DNA of 64,000 bases, taken from CAWAQA01 sp963784065. Its GTDB lineage: Bacteria; Acidobacteriota; Vicinamibacteria; Vicinamibacterales; UBA2999. The DNA is taken from assembly GCA_963784065.1 (NCBI GenBank), contig CAWAQA010000003.1:1510331-1574330 (forward strand). Direction: 5' to 3'. The notes beneath the pieces are model-generated. The model worked only from the letters and a program-made list of their open reading frames with translations, was not told the DNA's origin and searched no databases. Both the position numbers and the translations under genes were made by a program. Below are positions 58,884 through 64,000 of this stretch, piece after piece (the first letter of the stretch is position 1; each line of letters begins with the position of its first letter).

Positions 58884-60263
58884 TCACGCGAGGCGCTTCA
58901 CGACCACTGCCGTGAGGTCGTCCAGTTGCCTCGTGCCGTCGGCAAAGCGGACGACGGCTTCGTGAAGGCTCGAGATGATCTGTGTGGCTGGCAGGTTGCG
59001 CGCGGCCAGGATGGCCTCCTGCAGCCGTGCGATGCCGAAGTCCTCGTCCGCCGCGTTCTCCCACTCAAAGAACCCGTCGGTGAGGAGTACCAGCAGATCG
59101 CCCGCCGCCAGACGGATCTTCTGTGCTGGCCCATAGGGCATGGTGGGGAAGATGCCGAACGGGATGCCATGCGCTTCGAAGCCCTGAACGCGATTGTCCG
59201 TTGCCGTGTATAGCAGCAGTGGACCGTGACCGGCGGAGAGGAGGTCGACCCGGCCGTCCGCGGGGTCCAGCGCGGCCGCCACGAATGTCACCATCTTGCC
59301 GGGCGGCAAATCGGCGCACAGGAGTCGGTTCAGTTGGCTCAGAATCGCGCCCAGATCTGACTGCTCGGCCATGCCAGCGCGGGTGTACGCATGACACGTC
59401 GCGGCCACGAGGGCCGCGCCGATGCCGTGTCCAGTGACGTCCGCGAGCGTGAACGCCACACGTCCATCGGGAAGGTCCTGCCACCCGAAGAAATCACCGC
59501 CAGTCTGGTCCGCCGGCTGATTCCAGCCGGCCACGTCGTAGCCGGCGAGCCGCGGCGCCTCTCTCGGCAGCAGCCCTTGCTGGATGGTGCGCGCGGTCTC
59601 GAGCTCGCCCCGTATCCGCTCCACCTCGCGCGCATCTCGCAACGCGGCGCTCACATGACCTCGTATCTGACGGGCCACCTCGCCGGCGACGAATCCTGCT
59701 ACCAGGATGACGACAATGTTGCCGACGTAGAATTCGATCGGATACACGCCGGTCCCCAGGTCCGGCGCTGGATAGCAGGCGAACACGTAGATCGCGACGG
59801 CCGAATAACCGACGGCCGAACACAGGCCCGAGAGAAGTGCCAGGGCCGGACTCAACCGCAGCGTCGAGAGCGAAATGAAGAGAAAGTAGGTCAAGACGAC
59901 CGGCGCCACCAATGCGGCGTACGGGCGGATCATGCCCATGGCGATGAGCACGCCGAGGCCGATGGTTGGAAAAAGGGCCTCGACGACGACGTTGCTGATC
60001 CAACGGGCAGGGGCCGGTTCCGTTCCCTCTCTCAAGGCCCGGGTCACGCGCCGGAGCGTCGCCACTTCATAAGCGATCATCGCGCCGAAAAAGGCTGCGA
60101 AGATCGCGAGGCCGCGCGCGTCGATGCCCTCGAGTACGAGCCTTCGCGCCGCGGTGAATACGAACAGCAGGGACAGGACGATCAGGATCGCGATGATGCG
60201 GATCCGCTCGCTTCGAAGCGCCGCCTGGCGAAGGGCTTTCGAGTTGAGTTCTGTGCTCTCCAC
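58884..60263 (-). CDS. Membrane SpoIIE/RsbU-type phosphatase
   Basis: 459 residues. I prefer the GTG (MESTELNSKALRQAALRSER) with GGGGAG nine to ten bases upstream over an earlier start. About six hydrophobic helices occupy residues 20-195 (LIVLSLLFVFTAARRLVLEG, FVGNIVVILVAGFVAGEVAR-like region). A signalling helix follows (RELETARTIQQGLLPREAPR-type, the usual RsbU linker). Then the PP2C domain: GWNQPADQTGGDFFGWQDL, FTLADVTGHGIGAALVAATC, LLSAGHGPLLLYTATDN, LLVLLTDGFFEWENAADEDF and LDDLTAVVVKRL. All metal-binding Asp positions are present, so it is probably active. It lies divergent to the NAMPT gene. Confidence 0.87.
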   Translation of the reverse strand: MESTELNSKALRQAALRSERIRIIAILIVLSLLFVFTAARRLVLEGIDARGLAIFAAFFGAMIAYEVATLRRVTRALREGTEPAPARWISNVVVEALFPTIGLGVLIAMGMIRPYAALVAPVVLTYFLFISLSTLRLSPALALLSGLCSAVGYSAVAIYVFACYPAPDLGTGVYPIEFYVGNIVVILVAGFVAGEVARQIRGHVSAALRDAREVERIRGELETARTIQQGLLPREAPRLAGYDVAGWNQPADQTGGDFFGWQDLPDGRVAFTLADVTGHGIGAALVAATCHAYTRAGMAEQSDLGAILSQLNRLLCADLPPGKMVTFVAAALDPADGRVDLLSAGHGPLLLYTATDNRVQGFEAHGIPFGIFPTMPYGPAQKIRLAAGDLLVLLTDGFFEWENAADEDFGIARLQEAILAARNLPATQIISSLHEAVVRFADGTRQLDDLTAVVVKRLA

Positions 60264-60405
60264 GTTGCTATGACTCCCCTGCCGCGACGAGCGGCCGCGA
60301 TCGGAGTATAAGTGCGGTACCAAATACAACGCCTGCTACATGCAGGGCGCGAACGCATCCAGCACTCGCCCGATTTCCGCAGTGGCGTCATCCATCAGGT
60401 GACCA

Positions 60406-61860
60406 ATGAGCTTCAGGCCAAATCTCATCCTGCAGACGGACTCCTACAAGCACTACCACTGGACGATGCGGATCCATGACACGACCCGCACCTACTCGTA
60501 TCTGTCCAGCCGGATCGGGGCCAGGCACGCCTGGAATACCGCCGTTGGCCTGCAGTACTACCTCAAGGAGTATCTGGAAGGTCCCCGGGTCACCAGGGCA
60601 GACATCGAAGAGGCCTTGGACTACCTGCGGGCGCACTTCCGCTACCCGCAGTTGAATCCGATGTGGTCCCACATTGTGGAGACCTACGGCGGGCGACTAC
60701 CCCTGCGAATTCTGGCCTGGGACGAGGGCCACCGCGTCCCGGTGGGTTATCCGACCTTTACCGTGGTCAATACGGATCCGCGCTGCGAGGCTCTGACGAA
60801 CCACGTTGAGCCTTTGCTGTGCAAAGTCTGGTATCCCATGACGGTGGCAACCATCTCTGGCTATGTCATCGAGGAGTTACTCACGCTGGTGAGAGCCAGT
60901 GGTGGGCCGGATGCCGTGGCTCACTACATGCTGCATGACTTCGGCTACCGTGGGGCCAGCAGTGAAGAGACCGCCCGCATTGGTGGGATGGCGCATCTGG
61001 TCCACGGTCAAGGCACAGATACCATGCAGGCGATGAAGCAGGCCGCGCACTACTACGGCGCGTCCCTGCAGGACCTGGCCTTCTCCGTGGTGGCCAGTGA
61101 ACATTCCATCATGACAGCGGGTGGACCACAGGAAGAAGTAGCCATCGCCCGGCACATCATCGAGACGCATCCCGACCAGACTATTTCGCTCGTGGCCGAC
61201 TCGTATGACTATTACGCCTTTGTCGATGCGATGATCGACCTGAAGCCGGTCGTGGACGAGCACCGCGTCAAGCTGGTCATCCGGCCCGACTCGATCACGC
61301 CGCAGCACCCCGACGCCAAGGATCTGGTGCTCTGGACCCTGAATCGGTACATGGCCAGAATGCCGTGTACGACCACGCCAACAGGACATAAAGAGACGCC
61401 CTACGCCGTCCTGTGGAGTGATGGGCTGGTGCCTGACCAGATCATCGAGATCGCCAACGCCGTCGTCGCCAACGGGTTCGCCGCGCACAACACGGTCTAT
61501 GGCATGGGCGGCGGGCTCCTCCAGAAGGTGGACCGGGATACCGAACGCTTTGCCATGAAAAGCTCGGCGCAAGAGCGGGATGGGCAGTGGGTGAAGATTC
61601 AGAAGAACCCGCTGGACAAGTCCAAGGCATCTCTGGCCGGCCGTCTACAGGTCGTGAACCTCACGGGGCATGACGACATCGTGCCGGAAGAACAGTGGAC
61701 GAACCCAGAGGACCCGCGGGTCCGGCTGAAGCCGGTCTTTGAGAATGGAGTAATCTTGCGCCAGCACACCTTTGAGCAGGTCCGGGCGCGGGCGAGGGTA
61801 CAGTCGGGCTCTCAACAATGGAGCCAGCGCCGTGTGTTCGGCGAGGCTTCGGCGGTGTGA
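60406..61860 (+). CDS. nadV: Nicotinamide phosphoribosyltransferase
   Basis: Converts nicotinamide and PRPP to NMN, the salvage entry to NAD+. 484 residues, intact, close to the 491 of the human enzyme. It starts MSFRPNLILQTDSYKHYHWT; the D-S-Y-K-x-x-H segment is diagnostic. Catalytic His233 lies in VVASEHSIMTAGG and the nicotinamide/ribose-binding Asp178 in YMLHDFGYRGASSEE. VADSYDYYAFVDAMIDLKPV, KLVIRPDSITPQHPDAKD and GGGLLQKVDRDTERFAMKSS complete the family signatures. Base composition is visibly less GC-rich than the neighbours, a hint of transfer. The TIR-like gene starts 29 bp after the stop, same strand, so both are probably one operon. Confidence 0.95.
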   Translation: MSFRPNLILQTDSYKHYHWTMRIHDTTRTYSYLSSRIGARHAWNTAVGLQYYLKEYLEGPRVTRADIEEALDYLRAHFRYPQLNPMWSHIVETYGGRLPLRILAWDEGHRVPVGYPTFTVVNTDPRCEALTNHVEPLLCKVWYPMTVATISGYVIEELLTLVRASGGPDAVAHYMLHDFGYRGASSEETARIGGMAHLVHGQGTDTMQAMKQAAHYYGASLQDLAFSVVASEHSIMTAGGPQEEVAIARHIIETHPDQTISLVADSYDYYAFVDAMIDLKPVVDEHRVKLVIRPDSITPQHPDAKDLVLWTLNRYMARMPCTTTPTGHKETPYAVLWSDGLVPDQIIEIANAVVANGFAAHNTVYGMGGGLLQKVDRDTERFAMKSSAQERDGQWVKIQKNPLDKSKASLAGRLQVVNLTGHDDIVPEEQWTNPEDPRVRLKPVFENGVILRQHTFEQVRARARVQSGSQQWSQRRVFGEASAV

Positions 61861-61889
61861 TCTCGAGGGCGCACTGACGCGACGAACGG

Positions 61890-62819
61890 ATGGACAAGCC
61901 TCGCATCTTCCTGGGCTCGTCAGGAAAAACAGCAGAAGTTGCTCCAGGCTCTCACGCGCGGTCTCGAAGACGTCGCGCAGGTGGAGCCGTGGACGACGTC
62001 GTTCAATCCCGGGACCACGACGCTGGGGCGGCTCCTCGAGCTGACGCGCGAGGTGGATTTCGCGGCGTTCGTGTTCGCGCACGACGACTGGACGACGAAT
62101 AGCCCACCCGCATCCGGTGACCCGGGATCCGGCCAGGCCGCCCCGCGAGACAACGTGGTCTTCGAAGCCGGCCTCTTCGGTGCCGCCCTTGGCATGCGCC
62201 GGACATTCATCCTTCACGCGAGCGGCGCCAAGCTGCCAAGCGATCTCCTCGGTCTCACATGCGTCCGCTACGGCGACGCAATCACCGCCGCCGAGATGCG
62301 AGTCGTCAATCAGAAGCTTCGGAAGGCGATCGAGAACGAGTGGGGCGCCGCTCGCATCGAGGGGATGTGGTGGCAGTTTTCCATGACGCAGCTCACCTCC
62401 GAGGAGCCTTCGGCCGTGAGCCTCTTGCGCATCTCCCGAGACCGCGAGGGGGCACTGGAACTGGCCGGCCGCTCGTGGCAAGAGGATGGCACTCTGTCAG
62501 CGCGATACTGGAGCGAAGCGGTGAAAGCGCGGAAAGATCCTCCCGGCATCTTCTACTATTGGAACGGCGAACGGCCCCGGCACCCGAATGCGCCGCAGTT
62601 GTACGGAACGGGAGAGATCCGACTCGAGTCCCCGATCGCGCGGCCGGGTACTTCACGACTCATTCCGACTCCCAGCCGCAAGTCAACGCCCGGACCTCCG
62701 GTGTTTACGTGCGCGCCAATCCCGACGACATGAGCGTCCTGGACGGAGGGGACGATCGGCGACGCGCCGAGTTGATCGCCGAGCGGCTGACGCATTGGAA
62801 GTCGACGACGAAAGTTTGA
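61890..62819 (+). CDS. TIR-like (CAP12/PCTIR-type) nucleotide-binding protein, frameshifted
   Basis: About 309 residues. ATG giving MDKPRIFLGSSGK; one surplus A in the run near 61922-61926 breaks the frame, and its removal gives KQQKLLQALTRGLEDVAQVE. The first 130 residues match the TIR-like nucleotide-binding domain (PF10137 type): LLELTREVDFAAFVFAHDDW and RDNVVFEAGLFGAALGMRRT, with Glu92 at the NADase-type catalytic position. The C-terminal half (IEGMWWQFSMTQL, PGIFYYWNGERP, GYFTTHSDSQPQVNARTSGV, RRAELIAERLTHW) is beta-rich and of unknown function, perhaps a sensor. A second shift near 62635 is needed. Predicted NAD+-hydrolysing effector; directly downstream of nadV. Confidence 0.72.
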
Positions 62820-62879
62820 GATCAGCGCACTGAGGTGCGCCGCCGGCAGCCTCCGCGCCCACATCACCTTGCCATTGCC

Positions 62880-64000
62880 TCATCGGACATTGGCGTTGAC
62901 CGAGGCGTTGCCGTTCAACGTGAACGTACAACTCGTCCGCCTGTTCCCGCCGCTCGAACAGGCGCCCGACCAGACGGCCTCCCGCCCGTTCGACGCGGTC
63001 AGCGTGATCCGCGTGCCCACCGCGAACGATGCGGATCCCGTGTTGCCGACTGTCACGTTGATGCCGGACGGGTTCGACGTCACGCGCTGGCCGCTGCGTC
63101 CCGTGGCGGCGACGGTCAGCGTGGCCGTCGTCGGCGGCGCGGCAGCCGCGTTGACGGTGATGACGACCGTGTCCGTGTCGCTGGCGCCGTGCTCGTCCGA
63201 GACATACAACGTGATCGTGTGCACGCCCACCGTGAGGGGCACGCCCACCCCGAACGCCGACGCGATCTGCACGCCTCCCTCATACCAGCCGTAGCCGCTT
63301 ATCGCGCCGTCGGGATCGAACGAGGCGGCGCCGTTGAGCAGGACGCTGGCGAGGCCGTCGCCGTCCGTATCGGTGACGGTCTGGTCGGGGCCGGCGTTCG
63401 CCACCGGCGGGAGGTTATCGGCCGGCGGCGGTGGATGGACGATGGTGATCACCACCGTGTCGGTGCTGGTGGCGCCCTGGTCGTCCGTCACCGTCAGCTC
63501 GATCGTGTGCGTCCCGATCGGCTGCAGGATGCTGAACGCTGCCTCGTTGTTGAACAGGTTGCCGTTCTTGCGCCAGAAGTGCGAGGCGATCGTGCCGTCC
63601 GGATCGGACGAACCGGTCCCGTCGAAGGCGACGACCACAAGGCCGTCGCCGTCGGTGTCGGTGAGGGTCTGATCGGGCCCCGCGACTGCCACCGGGTGCT
63701 TGTTGTGCGTGACGGTGAGGTCGGCCGTCCGGGTGGTGCTGCCCGTGGCGGTCAGTGTTACCACCGTCGTCGTCGCGACCGGCGTCGTGGTGGCCGTGAA
63801 TGTCACGCTTGTCGCGCCTGCCGGCACGGTGATACTCGCCGGTACCGACGCGGCGACCGCGTTGCTGCTGGCAAGCGAGACCACCGCGCCACCCGGCGGC
63901 GCCGCCGCCGCCAGCGTCACCGTGCCGGTGGACGACGTGCCACCGCTCACGGAAGTGGGGCTCAGCAATACCCTTCCTCTACTCGTTCCGTTACATCTCG
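62880..64000 (-). CDS. PKD/Ig-repeat surface protein, 5' end beyond window
   Basis: A frame open to the right edge, with at least 370 residues visible; the start lies outside. A Thr/Ser/Val-rich Big/Ig-like segment (SPTSVSGGTSSTGTVTLAAA, ITVPAGATSVTFTATTTPV) is followed by two PKD-like domains (HPVAVAGPDQTLTDTDGDGL, FDGTGSSDPDGTIASHFW; PPVANAGPDQTVTDTDGDGL, FDPDGAISGYGWYEGGVQIA). The C-terminal domain GINVTVGNTGSASFAVGTRI ends in CTFTLNGNASVNANVR with a likely disulphide. This architecture is typical of large secreted or surface adhesin or hydrolase-accessory proteins. The repeated GPDQT.TDTDGDGL blocks are near-identical at DNA level. Convergent with the TIR-like gene. Confidence 0.75.
   Translation of the reverse strand, partial: RCNGTSRGRVLLSPTSVSGGTSSTGTVTLAAAAPPGGAVVSLASSNAVAASVPASITVPAGATSVTFTATTTPVATTTVVTLTATGSTTRTADLTVTHNKHPVAVAGPDQTLTDTDGDGLVVVAFDGTGSSDPDGTIASHFWRKNGNLFNNEAAFSILQPIGTHTIELTVTDDQGATSTDTVVITIVHPPPPADNLPPVANAGPDQTVTDTDGDGLASVLLNGAASFDPDGAISGYGWYEGGVQIASAFGVGVPLTVGVHTITLYVSDEHGASDTDTVVITVNAAAAPPTTATLTVAATGRSGQRVTSNPSGINVTVGNTGSASFAVGTRITLTASNGREAVWSGACSSGGNRRTSCTFTLNGNASVNANVR

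Overview
The window is very GC-rich. It looks like a metagenome-derived or long-read contig from a soil or sediment Acidobacteriota, most likely class Vicinamibacteria. This is an inference from the gene families: DUF6152 secreted proteins, TonB receptors with an N-terminal carboxypeptidase-regulatory domain, c-type cytochrome/PHM-like fusions, a GIIWGN-repeat subtilase and many palindromic cttccggcttcagccggaag elements. No tRNA, rRNA, CRISPR array, transposase or phage gene was recognised. About 20 genes need one or more single-base reading-frame corrections to give full-length homologues, while their neighbours are intact. I read most of these as residual assembly indels, not true pseudogenes, and annotate the restored spans.

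Left part (1-17.5 kb), almost all minus strand: a surface-polysaccharide block (GDP-fucose synthase, B12-type radical SAM protein, two glycosyltransferase-like proteins, a YfhO membrane protein, a 2OG-Fe(II)-oxygenase-like protein, an FkbM methyltransferase). It runs into a tightly overlapping housekeeping set (pdxA, holB, penicillin-binding protein 1A). A PKD lipoprotein and glutamine-dependent NAD synthetase (nadE) lie on the plus strand.

Middle (17.6-37.7 kb): a small exported protein, a secreted subtilase, a membrane HD-GYP/GAF signalling protein, and a translationally coupled copper-related set (galactose/glyoxal-oxidase-like kelch protein, cytochrome c/PHM-like protein, heavy-metal-binding-domain protein). 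A PilZ protein follows. Next comes an unusual assembly: a ketosynthase-like protein without catalytic Cys, rfbA and rfbC, an acyl carrier protein with a zinc-ribbon tail, and a canonical ketosynthase. Stress-type small proteins (BON, DUF6496) follow.

Right part (37.7-64 kb), accessory: DUF6152 proteins, two paralogous secreted proteins of unknown function, an exported FAH-family protein, a TonB receptor operon ending in a clear intrinsic terminator, a PIG-L deacetylase, a chloroperoxidase-like hydrolase, a cNMP-binding/thioredoxin-reductase-like fusion without CxxC, two SpoIIE-type phosphatases, a PHB-depolymerase-like esterase, a 205-bp tandem repeat, a CsgG-like protein flanked by related regulatory-like-domain proteins, and a nicotinamide phosphoribosyltransferase directly followed by a TIR-like (CAP12/PCTIR-type) protein. 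That last pair joins NAD+ salvage to a predicted NAD+-consuming effector and is the most interesting candidate system. The right edge cuts a PKD-domain adhesin-like gene.
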